Shown here: piece by piece, positions 9,381-17,480 of the stretch
Numbering within the stretch: the first letter of the stretch is position 1
How the letters are laid out: each line of letters starts with the position of its first letter
Assembly (NCBI RefSeq): GCF_029714185.1
Contig: NZ_CP121671.1
Coordinates: 2,294,001 to 2,358,000 of the forward strand
DNA length: 64,000 nucleotides
Direction of reading: 5' to 3'
DNA from: Halobacillus naozhouensis
Lineage (GTDB): Bacteria; Bacillota; Bacilli; Bacillales; Halobacillaceae
Made by a program: the position numbers and the translations under genes
Notes under the pieces: generated by a model
Told to the model about the DNA's origin: nothing
The model's database searches: none
What the model saw: only the letters and a program-made list of their open reading frames with translations

Positions 9381-9410
9381 TTGTTATTTCTCCTATACCG
9401 CTTGTACAAT
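9381..9410 (+). promoter_or_regulatory. Likely sigma-A promoter of ypuF-like gene
   Basis: TTGTTA (9381-9386) and TACAAT (9405-9410) are spaced by 18 bases and lie about 20 bases before the start codon of the ypuF-like gene. Confidence 0.5.
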
Positions 9411-9430
9411 GACGTAAAGGAGAGATGACA

Positions 9431-9901
9431 ATGTATCCGGAAGCCTACCTTGAATACTTAGCGCATTTTCATGGAACCCGGGACTACTTTGAATGCCACG
9501 AGGTTTTAGAAGATTATTGGAAGGAGACCGATCCGGAGAATAGGGAATCTGTCTGGGTTTGTCTCATTCAACTCGCTGTCAGTCAATATCATTTTAGAAG
9601 GAACAATACTAAAGGAGCTTTAACATTAATTCGGAAAACGTTACATAAGCTTACAGCCAACCACTGTCAGTTACAATCTCTTGGAATCGATTATGCAGCA
9701 CTGGAAAGGCAACTCGTGAATCAAAAGAAAAGATTAGAGGACCAGAGAGATTATACAAGTCTAACTCTTCCTTTATCTGATCCACACCTCATCGAAGCAG
9801 TGAAACTGCTCTGTACAGATTGGGGAGTAAGCTTTGGGGCGCCGAGTGATTTATCAGATTCTAATCTGATTGATAAACACAAAAGACGAAGGTCATCGTA
9901 A
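9431..9901 (+). CDS. ypuF: DUF309 family protein (YpuF-like)
   Basis: 156-residue soluble protein of the DUF309 family, with the family signature FHGTRDYFECHEVLEDYWKE near the N-terminus (conserved His, Asp, Glu and Cys residues that could bind a metal). Function is unknown. Two in-frame ATG codons are close together; AAAGGAG lies eight bases before the second (9431), which also gives the usual N-terminus MYPEAYLE. It converges on ribT, sharing a terminator, and is next to scpA as in B. subtilis. Confidence 0.85.
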   Translation: MYPEAYLEYLAHFHGTRDYFECHEVLEDYWKETDPENRESVWVCLIQLAVSQYHFRRNNTKGALTLIRKTLHKLTANHCQLQSLGIDYAALERQLVNQKKRLEDQRDYTSLTLPLSDPHLIEAVKLLCTDWGVSFGAPSDLSDSNLIDKHKRRRSS

Positions 9902-9941
9902 CGAAAAAGGGAGGTGTCTAAGCAGACACCTCCCTTTTTCG
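9902..9941. terminator. Bidirectional terminator between ypuF-like gene and ribT
   Basis: Perfect 18-base inverted repeat (CGAAAAAGGGAGGTGTCT and its complement) with an AAGC loop. The stem has A-rich and T-rich ends on both sides, so it can end transcription of both convergent genes. Confidence 0.92.
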
Positions 9942-9946
9942 TTTAC

Positions 9947-10312
9947 CTATACATTTGATGATGAACTCTCCATCTCACATTTATCAAGAAAAGACTCCGT
10001 ATATTCATCAGAACAAACAAGATACTGTTTCTCAAAGTGCTTACATACATGAGAGTACATCTTTTTGCCAATTCCCAGGTTACGGTGGGAAGGATTGACG
10101 GAAACGTGCTGAATGATCGCTTCATTCCCCTCAAACCGCACACCTATAGCGCCAAGGATATCTTCTTCCTTCCAAAGGAATAGCTGCCAGTCAGAATTGG
10201 TTTCGTATTCCCGGATAATTTCCTGAAGCTTCTTCACATCCTTGCATTCAGGCATAAACGAAAGAAGGCCCATAGCAATCTTTTCAAATGATTTTTTATA
10301 TCGAATGAACAT
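9947..10312 (-). CDS. ribT: GNAT acetyltransferase RibT
   Basis: 121-residue GCN5-type N-acetyltransferase. The acetyl-CoA-binding loop is visible as NPSHRNLGIGKKMY near residues 75-88. The N-terminus MFIRYKKSFEKIAMGLLSFMPE resembles RibT, the last gene of the riboflavin operon in Bacillus. No ribDEAH genes are next to it here, so it is an orphan copy in a conserved position. GAGGGG precedes the ATG. The substrate is not known. Confidence 0.85.
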   Translation of the reverse strand: MFIRYKKSFEKIAMGLLSFMPECKDVKKLQEIIREYETNSDWQLFLWKEEDILGAIGVRFEGNEAIIQHVSVNPSHRNLGIGKKMYSHVCKHFEKQYLVCSDEYTESFLDKCEMESSSSNV

Positions 10313-10378
10313 ACTTAACCCCTCGATTATAAAAATTCTCTTTTCATATCTTCCAAAACATTCTCTTCATCTTTACAG

Positions 10379-10468
10379 CTACATTACTATAACAAACCAG
10401 TAATAGAATCCCCATAACAGGCTGAGTAGGAGTAAAATTGTAAATAGGATCCAGTTTTTCTTTCGCAT
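10379..10468 (-). CDS. 29-residue single-span membrane peptide
   Basis: A short frame with a good ribosome site (GGAGGAAACCTC before ATG) encodes MRKKN followed by a hydrophobic helix (about residues 6-28) rich in Leu, Trp, Phe and Tyr, ending with a TAG stop. The positive N-terminus predicts an inside-to-outside single-span protein. It lies upstream of ribT on the same strand, 66 bases from the ribT start. No known family was recognised. Confidence 0.45.
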   Translation of the reverse strand: MRKKNWILFTILLLLSLLWGFYYWFVIVM

Positions 10469-10557
10469 GAGGTTTCCTCCACTACTAGTGTTAAGATCTA
10501 GAGACTAGCATACAAAATTTTTCAAAAAGATTCAACCTGCTAACTGCCTTAACCCTT

Positions 10558-10743
10558 TCAAAATACGATACCTATCTGATTTACGTCCTTATATCGAAAC
10601 GGGATTATACTAACGAGAGCTAAATGGCTACCGATTACGAGAGCGCTCAGCTTCACACCACAAATCAAAGCAACATGACCAAATTCGTGAATAAGCAGGT
10701 CAAGAAGGGTCACCCCCATTAGTAAACTTAGAAGTTCAAGCAT
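10558..10743 (-). CDS. Short M50-like (site-2 protease type) protein or remnant
   Basis: 61 residues from an ATG at 10743 preceded by AAGGGG. The chain is mostly hydrophobic and contains HEFGH at about residues 18-22 (LLIHEFGHVALICG), the HExxH zinc motif inside a membrane helix that marks M50 intramembrane metalloproteases. M50 enzymes are normally over 180 residues, and the second metal-ligand region is absent, so this is probably a truncated copy or an inactive small protein. Downstream frames show no convincing continuation. Confidence 0.5.
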   Translation of the reverse strand: MLELLSLLMGVTLLDLLIHEFGHVALICGVKLSALVIGSHLALVSIIPFRYKDVNQIGIVF

Positions 10744-10853
10744 GTGCACCCCTTGCTAGCTTAACAGAAATTACTTTTCTTCCACTCTTACACTATGCAT
10801 TACATCCCAAGGACGTACACGATCGGCATTATACAAAAAATGCGACACCCATC

Positions 10854-11294
10854 TTACTCGGCATCAAATACTCTTACTTCTTTCATGGTATCCCCATTCT
10901 CCATAGCTCTGGCAGTTTCTAAACCTGATGTGATTTTCCCAAACACTGTGTGTACTCCGTTAAGGTGAGGCTGTGGCTCATGTACTAAAAAGAATTGACT
11001 GGAGCCAGTATCTTTACCTGCATGTGCCATTGATAAGCTCCCCGCCTCATGTTTGTGAGGGTTGCCCTCTGTCTCACATTTAATTGTAGTACCACTTCCG
11101 CCTGTACCAGTTCCTGTAGGGTCCCCTCCCTGACTTACAAATCCTGGAATTACCCTGTGGAATGTTACTCCATCATAAAAGCCTTCATTTGCTAACTTTT
11201 CAAAATTAGCTACTGTGTTAGGAGCTTCGTTAGGAAAAAAATCCATCTCAATCTTTTCTCCATTTTCCATTACAATGTATCCTTTTTTACTCAT
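10854..11294 (-). CDS. ppiB: Peptidyl-prolyl cis-trans isomerase B (cyclophilin)
   Basis: 146-residue cytoplasmic cyclophilin that speeds proline isomerisation in protein folding. The active-site block FHRVIPGFVSQGGDPTGTG and SSQFFLVHEPQPHLNGVHTVFG are intact. It has no signal peptide. AAAGGAGATGTAGTTC precedes the ATG. It lies downstream of lysA as in B. subtilis. Confidence 0.96.
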   Translation of the reverse strand: MSKKGYIVMENGEKIEMDFFPNEAPNTVANFEKLANEGFYDGVTFHRVIPGFVSQGGDPTGTGTGGSGTTIKCETEGNPHKHEAGSLSMAHAGKDTGSSQFFLVHEPQPHLNGVHTVFGKITSGLETARAMENGDTMKEVRVFDAE

Positions 11295-11523
11295 GAACTA
11301 CATCTCCTTTAATTGTTATGTAAAATAATCTATAAGCTAATCAATCCTTATACTATCACTTACTGCGCATATAGACAAAGAACAAAAGCGCAAGCGCGCT
11401 GGTGATGGATGTAGCTACCTTCATGTAAACTTATCCGCAGGCAAATATTTTTTTAATTTCCTATGCCAGAACATAGGAAGGCTACGCTGCCTCCCCTTAC
11501 TTTATATACTGCCATTTCTTGTT
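11295..11523. other. lysA-ppiB intergenic region with hairpins and a GCGCAAGCGC repeat
   Basis: This gap holds two adjacent small hairpins past the lysA stop (CCTATG/CATAGG at 11460-11477 and GGAAGGC/GCCTCC at 11476-11494), neither with a clear T-run, and an AAAAGCGCAAGCGC motif at 11384-11397. The latter resembles the core of GC-rich intergenic repeats that are common in Bacillaceae genomes. No gene was seen. Confidence 0.4.
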
Positions 11524-12834
11524 TCATTTCAATTCCTTCTGCTTGGTATAGGATAAATCGAGCCTTGTGATTTCATCAAACTTCTCCCTGCGCACGACTA
11601 ACTGATGCGTTCCATTTTCAACGAATACAACCGCTGCTTTTCCAAAACGATTATAGTTATTCGCCATGGAATAGCCGTAAGCCCCTGTGCTAAATACAGC
11701 CAGTAAGTCATTATGTTCTACTTCTGGAAGCTCAACATCCCATAATAGCATATCTCCTGATTCACAGCACTTTCCTGCAATCGCGTAATCTTTAGAACTC
11801 TTGTCATTCATACGGTTAGCCAGCACAGCATCGTATTTTGCCTGGTAGAGTGCCGGCCTGATATTGTCAGTCATTCCTCCATCTACAGAGACATATGTGC
11901 GAATACCCGGTATTTCTTTGATCGCCCCTAACGTATAGAGTGTAAGACCTGCATCACCGACAATAGCTCGTCCAGGTTCAATCCAGATTTCAGGCAGTGG
12001 ATAAGCTGAATCTGCTGATTGCTGTTTTACTTCATTGATTAGGGCGAGGGCATACTGATCGAGTGATAGCGGATCATCCTCTTCTGTATATCGAATACCA
12101 AATCCACCACCCAGATTTAGTACTTCAGCAATAAATTGGAACTTGTTACGCCACTCTTTCATCGTCGTAAATAACTTTCTCGTGGCTAATGTGAATCCAC
12201 TCGCTTCAAATATTTGTGAACCAATATGACAATGAAGGCCTTTTACATGAAGTCTTTCATTATTATGAAGAAGCGAAAAAGCTTTCTCTGCCTGGCCGCT
12301 TGATAAATCAAAGCCGAACTTTGAATCTTCTTGCCCTGTTAAAATATAATCATGGGTATGGGCTTCAATCCCTGGTGTTACACGCAGAAGCACATCCATA
12401 GTTGAATTATTTTGTTCTACCAGTTCAGACAGCAATGCAATTTCGTAAAAGTTATCAACCACAATACAACCAATTCTAGCGTCAACCGCCATTTGAAGTT
12501 CAGCTAGGCTTTTATTATTGCCATGCATATGAATTTTTTCAACCGGAAACTCAGCTTTAAGTGCAGTATGGAGTTCGCCTTCTGAAACCACGTCCAAACT
12601 TAATCCTTCTTCTTTCGCCACCTGAAGCATAGCAACGGAGGAAAATGCCTTGCTTGCATAGGCCACCTGTGCAGGTACTTTCTGTTGTTCAAAGGTCTGA
12701 ACAAATGCCCTTGCATTTTCGCGTATGCGTTCAACGTCATATACGTACACAGGGGTACCATAGGCTTCCGCTATTTCTTGCGCTGGGATTCCCCCAATTA
12801 CTAGTTGTCCATCACCATTGATTGTCCGATTCAT
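11524..12834 (-). CDS. lysA: Diaminopimelate decarboxylase LysA
   Basis: 436-residue PLP enzyme (fold type III) making L-lysine from meso-diaminopimelate. The PLP lysine is in VAYASKAFSS; the glycine-rich phosphate loop LNLGGGFGIRY and the substrate motif CCESGDMLLWD (Cys from the partner subunit) are intact. GGGAGGAAAGG lies ahead of the ATG. It follows the spoVA operon as in B. subtilis but is separated from it by a strong terminator. Confidence 0.96.
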   Translation of the reverse strand: MNRTINGDGQLVIGGIPAQEIAEAYGTPVYVYDVERIRENARAFVQTFEQQKVPAQVAYASKAFSSVAMLQVAKEEGLSLDVVSEGELHTALKAEFPVEKIHMHGNNKSLAELQMAVDARIGCIVVDNFYEIALLSELVEQNNSTMDVLLRVTPGIEAHTHDYILTGQEDSKFGFDLSSGQAEKAFSLLHNNERLHVKGLHCHIGSQIFEASGFTLATRKLFTTMKEWRNKFQFIAEVLNLGGGFGIRYTEEDDPLSLDQYALALINEVKQQSADSAYPLPEIWIEPGRAIVGDAGLTLYTLGAIKEIPGIRTYVSVDGGMTDNIRPALYQAKYDAVLANRMNDKSSKDYAIAGKCCESGDMLLWDVELPEVEHNDLLAVFSTGAYGYSMANNYNRFGKAAVVFVENGTHQLVVRREKFDEITRLDLSYTKQKELK

Positions 12835-12860
12835 AGCCTTTTCCGCCTTTCCTCCCTTAA

Positions 12861-12902
12861 TAAAAAGAAAATGTTCCTTTTATAAGGAAAAGGAACATTT
12901 TC
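12861..12902 (-). terminator. Terminator of the spoVA operon
   Basis: Perfect 15-base stem (GAAAATGTTCCTTTT and complement) with a six-base loop, followed on the minus strand by TTTTTATT. It lies between the spoVAF stop and lysA. Confidence 0.88.
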
Positions 12903-12991
12903 AAATTATTTTTAATTTATCACAACTTTAGAACGCTGGCAATAAACTGGGTCACTCTGCTACTCTTTCTACTACGCCATGTATAATAGGC

Positions 12992-14464
12992 CTATCCTTT
13001 ACGTCTATTATTTTGAGGATGGACAATACTTGGGCGTATTTTAGATAGCGGCACTGACATACGGATCAATACTTGCATAAGCGCTTTCGCATTGAATGGC
13101 AGAAATGGCCATAAATAAGGGGTGCTTAAGGATTTCGTTCTCGCCAGCAGCAGAATGTATGCGGTAGAACCTACAACGAATCCAGGCAATCCAAATATAC
13201 CTGTAATAATAACTAAAACAACACGCACCATTTTATTAGCTACAGATAGTTCGTAACTTGGTGTCGAATAAGAGCCAATGGCAGCTAAAGATATATATAA
13301 GATGACTTCTGGAACAAACATCCCCACTTCAATAGCTATTTGTCCCACTAAGACAGCGGCTATTAACCCCATAGCAGTTGATAAAGGTGTCGGTGTGTGG
13401 ATCGCCGCTATCCTTAGCATTTCTAAGCCTAAGTCAGCGATTAATAACTGGATAATGATCGGAATCGTGGATTCCTCAGTTGGTCCTATAAATGACAAAT
13501 TTTCTGGGAGAAGTTCTGGATTTACGACAAATAACATCCATAATGGCAATAAAAAGACTGAAAAAAGGATCCCGATAAAACGAACCCATCTAACAAATGA
13601 ACCTACCATTGGCGACTGACGATATTCTTCTGCATGTTGAACATGATGAAAGTATGTGGTAGGTGTAATGATCATACTGGGTGACGTGTCCACCATGACT
13701 AAAACATGCCCTTCAAATAAGTGGGCAGAAGCCACATCTGGCCTTTCAGTATAACGGACTAGTGGAAAAGGATTATATCCCTGTCTGACTAAAAATTCCT
13801 CGACTGATTTATCAGCCATCGATAAACCGTCCGTATCTATATTCTTCATTTCTTCTTTAATCAGCTGAACCATGCCTGGATCGACAATATCATTAATGTA
13901 GGCTATACAAATATCGGTTTTTGAACGCTCCCCCACTTGTAACATTTCAAATCGCAAACGTTCATCTCTGATTCTTCTTCGAGTTAGAGCCGTATTTTCT
14001 ACAATATTTTCCGTATAACCATCTCGCGAGCCCCTAATAACCTTTTCAGTATCCGGCTCCGTCGGGGTACGTCCAGGGTAAGAGCGCACGTCTACGATAA
14101 AGGCTTCCGATGCGCCTTCTACAAATATAACGATCAATCCAGAGAGTACCCTGGTGATCGATTTTTCAATTGACTGAGTAAGTTCAACCTGTTGGTGAAC
14201 TAATTCATCATGGATAGATTGAAACGCTTCATCCTCCCCCGTATTTTCATCGTCAAGTTCATTGAGCTGACGTAATATCTGAATGATATACGATGTATCA
14301 CATAACCCTGTTACATAGTACAAATTAATTTCATGACCTAGAATAGTTATGCTTCTAAAGCCTACATCAAAAGAGGTGTTGACACCGATCCGTTCATTCA
14401 TCAGCTTTCTGTTTTGTTCAAGTTTCATCACAATCGGTGTTTCTTTTTCTGCCGGTTTTGACAT
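12992..14464 (-). CDS. spoVAF: Stage V sporulation protein AF (GerA-family membrane protein)
   Basis: 490-residue protein of the GerA/SpoVAF family: a large N-terminal soluble part (about residues 1-280) and a C-terminal half with several membrane helices (for example FIGILFSVFLLPLWMLFVV and the PVLIAAV-like helices near residues 370-430). It belongs to the spore inner-membrane set used for dipicolinate movement and germination. AAGGAG eight bases before ATG at 14464 decides the start. It directly follows spoVAE by 22 bases. Confidence 0.93.
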   Translation of the reverse strand: MSKPAEKETPIVMKLEQNRKLMNERIGVNTSFDVGFRSITILGHEINLYYVTGLCDTSYIIQILRQLNELDDENTGEDEAFQSIHDELVHQQVELTQSIEKSITRVLSGLIVIFVEGASEAFIVDVRSYPGRTPTEPDTEKVIRGSRDGYTENIVENTALTRRRIRDERLRFEMLQVGERSKTDICIAYINDIVDPGMVQLIKEEMKNIDTDGLSMADKSVEEFLVRQGYNPFPLVRYTERPDVASAHLFEGHVLVMVDTSPSMIITPTTYFHHVQHAEEYRQSPMVGSFVRWVRFIGILFSVFLLPLWMLFVVNPELLPENLSFIGPTEESTIPIIIQLLIADLGLEMLRIAAIHTPTPLSTAMGLIAAVLVGQIAIEVGMFVPEVILYISLAAIGSYSTPSYELSVANKMVRVVLVIITGIFGLPGFVVGSTAYILLLARTKSLSTPYLWPFLPFNAKALMQVLIRMSVPLSKIRPSIVHPQNNRRKG

Positions 14465-14486
14465 CGTCTCAACTCCTTCGTTGCTT

Positions 14487-14837
14487 CTACCCCTTAGGTT
14501 TAAAAACAAGAGCGACTAAAAATCCAAATAAAATCGCTGTTGCAATTCCTGTTGAAGTTAATTCAAAAATACCAATGGCTACTCCAATAAAACCATGCTC
14601 ATCTGCTTGATCCATTGCTCCGTGCAGCAAGGAATGCCCAAAACTCGTGATGGGGACAGTAGCTCCAGCTCCTGCAAACCGAATTAAGTTATCGTACAGA
14701 TCGAAGGCATCAAGCACAGCCCCCGCCACTACGAAGGAGGACATAACATGGGCAGGAGTTAATTTAGCAACATCAAGTAACAGCTGGCCAATCACACATA
14801 TTCCGCCTCCAACGACGAAAGCCCATAAAAACTCCAT
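14487..14837 (-). CDS. spoVAE: Stage V sporulation protein AE (SpoVAEB type)
   Basis: 116-residue membrane protein with SpoVAC-like repeats (GAGATVPITSFGHSLL), part of the channel that carries calcium-dipicolinate across the inner spore membrane. The start at 14837 has AAGGAGGAAAACTG and touches the spoVAD stop. Only this short SpoVAE-type gene is present; the longer, soluble SpoVAEA gene that B. subtilis has before spoVAF is absent here. Confidence 0.93.
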   Translation of the reverse strand: MEFLWAFVVGGGICVIGQLLLDVAKLTPAHVMSSFVVAGAVLDAFDLYDNLIRFAGAGATVPITSFGHSLLHGAMDQADEHGFIGVAIGIFELTSTGIATAILFGFLVALVFKPKG

Positions 14838-15847
14838 CAGTTTTCCTCCTTCGTAAGTACAACGCCGTGAGCAATACATGGAATTGTTTCTTTTTGTTGA
14901 ATCATCATCGGGTTCATTAAGGCGCCCGTTGCAACGATAAGGATTCGCTTATACTTACCTTGCTTTAAGTCATCAATTAATTTCGAATAGGTGACGACAG
15001 CGGAACAAGCACAACCACTCCCCCCGCTAAAAACCGGCTGGTCACTATGGTAAACCATCAGCCCGCAATCATTATGAACTTCATCCACATCATAACCATC
15101 ATTCTTTAGCATATCTCGCACAATAGGTGTTCCCACACTCGATAGGTCACCTGTTGCAATCACGTCATAATCGGATGGCATACGTCCCATATCTTCTAAA
15201 TGGACTTTAATAGTGCTCCATGCTGCAGGAGCCATCGCTGATCCGAGGTCAAAAGGATCATTCGTTCCATAATCCATAACCCGCCCAATAGTTGCTGCCT
15301 CAATACGGATTGAGGAAGGCTGAGTAGACACGAGTGCAGCCCCACTTCCAGTCACGGTAAATGTTGCTGTTTTCGGCTTTTGACCCCCATATTCAGTTGG
15401 GTACCTGTATTGCCTTTCTGCGGTAGCATTATGTGAACTTACTGCTGCAATCGCCTGTTTAGCATAACCAGATTCAACCAGCGCTGCCGATAATGCGAGG
15501 GTTTCCATTGAAGTTGAGCATGCTCCAAACATGCCAAGTAACGGAATTCCAAGCTGCCGCGCTACATAGTTCCCTGTGACGTTTTGATTCAATAGATCTC
15601 CTGTTAATAAAAGGTCGATACTGGTTTGGTCAACTCCAGCTTTTTGCAGGCAATAACGAACTGCTTCTGACATCAATTTTCGTTCTGCGAGTTCCCAGTT
15701 TGCTTCGCCACAATGCAAATCATCATAACTAAAATCAAATAAGTTTTTCAGTGGACCGGCCCCTTCAAGCGGCCCGACTACAGTTCCTGTTGATTGAATA
15801 TAAACAGGTTTTGCAAATGTCCATGTTTGTTTTCCTGCTTGTCCCAC
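14837..15847 (-). CDS. spoVAD: Stage V sporulation protein AD
   Basis: 336-residue protein with a thiolase/ketosynthase-like fold that binds dipicolinic acid on the outer face of the spore inner membrane in Bacillus. Typical stretches are GMFGACSTSMETLALSA (ketosynthase-like Cys region) and FSGGSGCACSAVV. The start is GTG at 15847 with AGGAGG eight bases before it. It sits between spoVAC and spoVAE, with near-zero spacing to the latter. Confidence 0.95.
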   Translation of the reverse strand: MGQAGKQTWTFAKPVYIQSTGTVVGPLEGAGPLKNLFDFSYDDLHCGEANWELAERKLMSEAVRYCLQKAGVDQTSIDLLLTGDLLNQNVTGNYVARQLGIPLLGMFGACSTSMETLALSAALVESGYAKQAIAAVSSHNATAERQYRYPTEYGGQKPKTATFTVTGSGAALVSTQPSSIRIEAATIGRVMDYGTNDPFDLGSAMAPAAWSTIKVHLEDMGRMPSDYDVIATGDLSSVGTPIVRDMLKNDGYDVDEVHNDCGLMVYHSDQPVFSGGSGCACSAVVTYSKLIDDLKQGKYKRILIVATGALMNPMMIQQKETIPCIAHGVVLTKEEN

Positions 15848-15859
15848 AAGTCATTCCTC

Positions 15860-16312
15860 CTAAAATAGCAAATGCCAGAAATAACGAATGATTCCTAACA
15901 CGTAAGCTGCCACGACCCCAAAGACGATAACAGAGCCTGCAAGCTTGAAAAGATTTGTTGCAATCCCCAGTACAATGCCTTCACTCTTGTGTTCTAAAGC
16001 AGCCGATGTAATGGAATTCGCAAACCCCGTAATAGGTACAGCTGAACCCGCACCGGCAAATTGTCCTAAACGATCGTATATCCCAAATCCTGTTGCAAGA
16101 GAGGATAAAAGAATTAAGGTGGCTACTGTAGGGTTACTCGCATCCTTTTCACTGAAACCGAACCAGGAAATATACATTTCGGATAAGAGCTGTCCAAAAG
16201 TACAAATTAACCCACCCACAATAAAAGCTTTTAAACAATTCATAAAATAAGGAGGCTTCGGCTGATAATCCTTACTTTTTTGCTTATAATTTTTAGCGTC
16301 AAATGATTGCAT
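15860..16312 (-). CDS. spoVAC: Stage V sporulation protein AC
   Basis: 150-residue membrane protein, the mechanosensitive-channel subunit for dipicolinate in B. subtilis. It carries hydrophobic helices and the family motif QFAGAGSAVPITGFANSI, shared with SpoVAE. AAAGGAGACGAAATT precedes the ATG at 16312, which decides the start over one 36 bases upstream. It is followed 12 bases later by spoVAD. Confidence 0.94.
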   Translation of the reverse strand: MQSFDAKNYKQKSKDYQPKPPYFMNCLKAFIVGGLICTFGQLLSEMYISWFGFSEKDASNPTVATLILLSSLATGFGIYDRLGQFAGAGSAVPITGFANSITSAALEHKSEGIVLGIATNLFKLAGSVIVFGVVAAYVLGIIRYFWHLLF

Positions 16313-16326
16313 AATTTCGTCTCCTT

Positions 16327-16737
16327 TTAACGTACAAAAATCACCCATTGAAATAGCGAGCCAGCAATTTTACCTAAGGCAAATGCCATAAGCAAGGGAA
16401 ACAAGTAAACTTCTACTCCAATCCGTTTAAACAATAAGGGAAACACATTTATGACCTCTGTTAACGCTGCAGCCAGCAAACCAATAAATATTCCATGAAA
16501 CAGCCCCCAGATGATCAGCCCGATAACAGGGAAACTGATAGGAAGGTCCCCAAAAGATAAGTATATCCCGAAAAAGACTCCTGTCAGAATCGCTCCTTCG
16601 TACCACCGAATTTTCGATTTAGAACGACTAAGCTGCATTAAACGAGGTACTACCCCTAAAACGGTCAGAAAGGCTACAAACCCTGTTCCTACCGCAAAAC
16701 CGGACGCAAGACCTATAATTGCCTCAATGATCCTCAT
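16327..16737 (-). CDS. spoVAB: Stage V sporulation protein AB
   Basis: Membrane protein of 136 residues with four or five predicted helices, needed for dipicolinate uptake into the forespore. The start chosen (MRIIEAI) lies inside the end of spoVAA, so translation is coupled; an in-frame ATG 21 bases upstream cannot be excluded because the ribosome site is weak. It is followed 14 bases later by spoVAC. Confidence 0.9.
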   Translation of the reverse strand: MRIIEAIIGLASGFAVGTGFVAFLTVLGVVPRLMQLSRSKSKIRWYEGAILTGVFFGIYLSFGDLPISFPVIGLIIWGLFHGIFIGLLAAALTEVINVFPLLFKRIGVEVYLFPLLMAFALGKIAGSLFQWVIFVR

Positions 16738-17341
16738 CTTGCTCAACCTTGTTCTCATTAATGGCTACATAGTGATCTAAGTCTTCCTGATATTTAAATA
16801 CTTCTACTTCCATAGGATTAGGCTCCTCATTGAATTTTTTATGGAACCAATGATTAAAAAACAAAATCATCCCCAGGCCTAACCCTATGGAATAAGGAAC
16901 CTGAATCCACAGCGGATGCTCTTTCTTTTCACCCGTTAACATGAAATGCAGCTTTTGTTGAACCGCCTCCATACTGACATCGTAGTGAAAGTTCATAATC
17001 GTCATGGCAGCTCCTATAAATAGAAGCACCCAAATTGCAGAAATTAAGATTAGCGAAGGATTTTTCGCCTGTTTCTTGTCGACATGTACAACACATTGAT
17101 TTGGTCCTAGTATTTCAAGTTCAATATGTGGAAACCGTTGTAAAATGAGTTCGATTAAAGGATGAACATCAATGACGACAATATTCTTATCCTTTTCCTC
17201 TATGTTATAAATGGCCATATTCTCAAGGATTTGTTTATAACTGCTTGAACCGGCCACCTTTGCCACATCTTTCACACGAACTACATGATTTGTTGAAACA
17301 CGGATAGACTGCCTCATTCGAATATATACAGGAGTTGCCAT
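16724..17341 (-). CDS. spoVAA: Stage V sporulation protein AA
   Basis: 205-residue protein: an N-terminal soluble domain (about residues 1-95) and two C-terminal membrane helices (about residues 100-120 and 145-165). It is the first gene of the spoVA operon, made in the forespore for dipicolinate uptake. AGGGGAGG before ATG at 17341 decides the start. A sigma-G-like promoter lies 34 bases upstream. The stop overlaps spoVAB. Confidence 0.93.
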   Translation of the reverse strand: MATPVYIRMRQSIRVSTNHVVRVKDVAKVAGSSSYKQILENMAIYNIEEKDKNIVVIDVHPLIELILQRFPHIELEILGPNQCVVHVDKKQAKNPSLILISAIWVLLFIGAAMTIMNFHYDVSMEAVQQKLHFMLTGEKKEHPLWIQVPYSIGLGLGMILFFNHWFHKKFNEEPNPMEVEVFKYQEDLDHYVAINENKVEQDEDH

Positions 17342-17374
17342 TTGCTGTACGCCTCCCCTGAAAGATTTCTTTGT

Positions 17375-17403
17375 TAGTATGTGTGAAATGGAAAGAAACA
17401 TAC
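17375..17403 (-). promoter_or_regulatory. Sigma-G-like promoter of the spoVA operon
   Basis: On the minus strand GTATG (17399-17403) and CATACTA (17375-17381) are spaced by 17 bases, close to the sigma-G consensus (GHATR, 17-18 bases, CATNHTA). It lies between the sigF terminator and the spoVAA ribosome site, so forespore expression of spoVA is separate from the earlier spoIIA operon. Confidence 0.72.
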
Positions 17404-17431
17404 AAAAAAAAGCTACGCAGGAGTGCGTAAC
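17402..17431 (-). terminator. Terminator of the spoIIA operon
   Basis: An eight-base stem (GTTACGCA with TGCGTAGC, one G-U pair) and four-base loop, followed on the minus strand by eight T. It is placed 50 bases after the sigF stop. The T-run ends where the -35 of the spoVA promoter begins. Confidence 0.85.
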
Positions 17432-17480
17432 TTTTTCACCTTACTTATTGAGTTTTTCCTGTTAAATAGGCAAAACTTGT

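Noticed and set aside
11384..11400. GCGCAAGCGC considered as a mobile repeat element or protein site
   Set aside because: Only one short copy was seen in the window, so a repeat family cannot be shown from this sequence alone.
12861..12902. Long hairpin ahead of lysA considered as a lysine riboswitch or attenuator
   Set aside because: A single stem with a T-run cannot be an L box, which needs several conserved stems; position fits the spoVA terminator.
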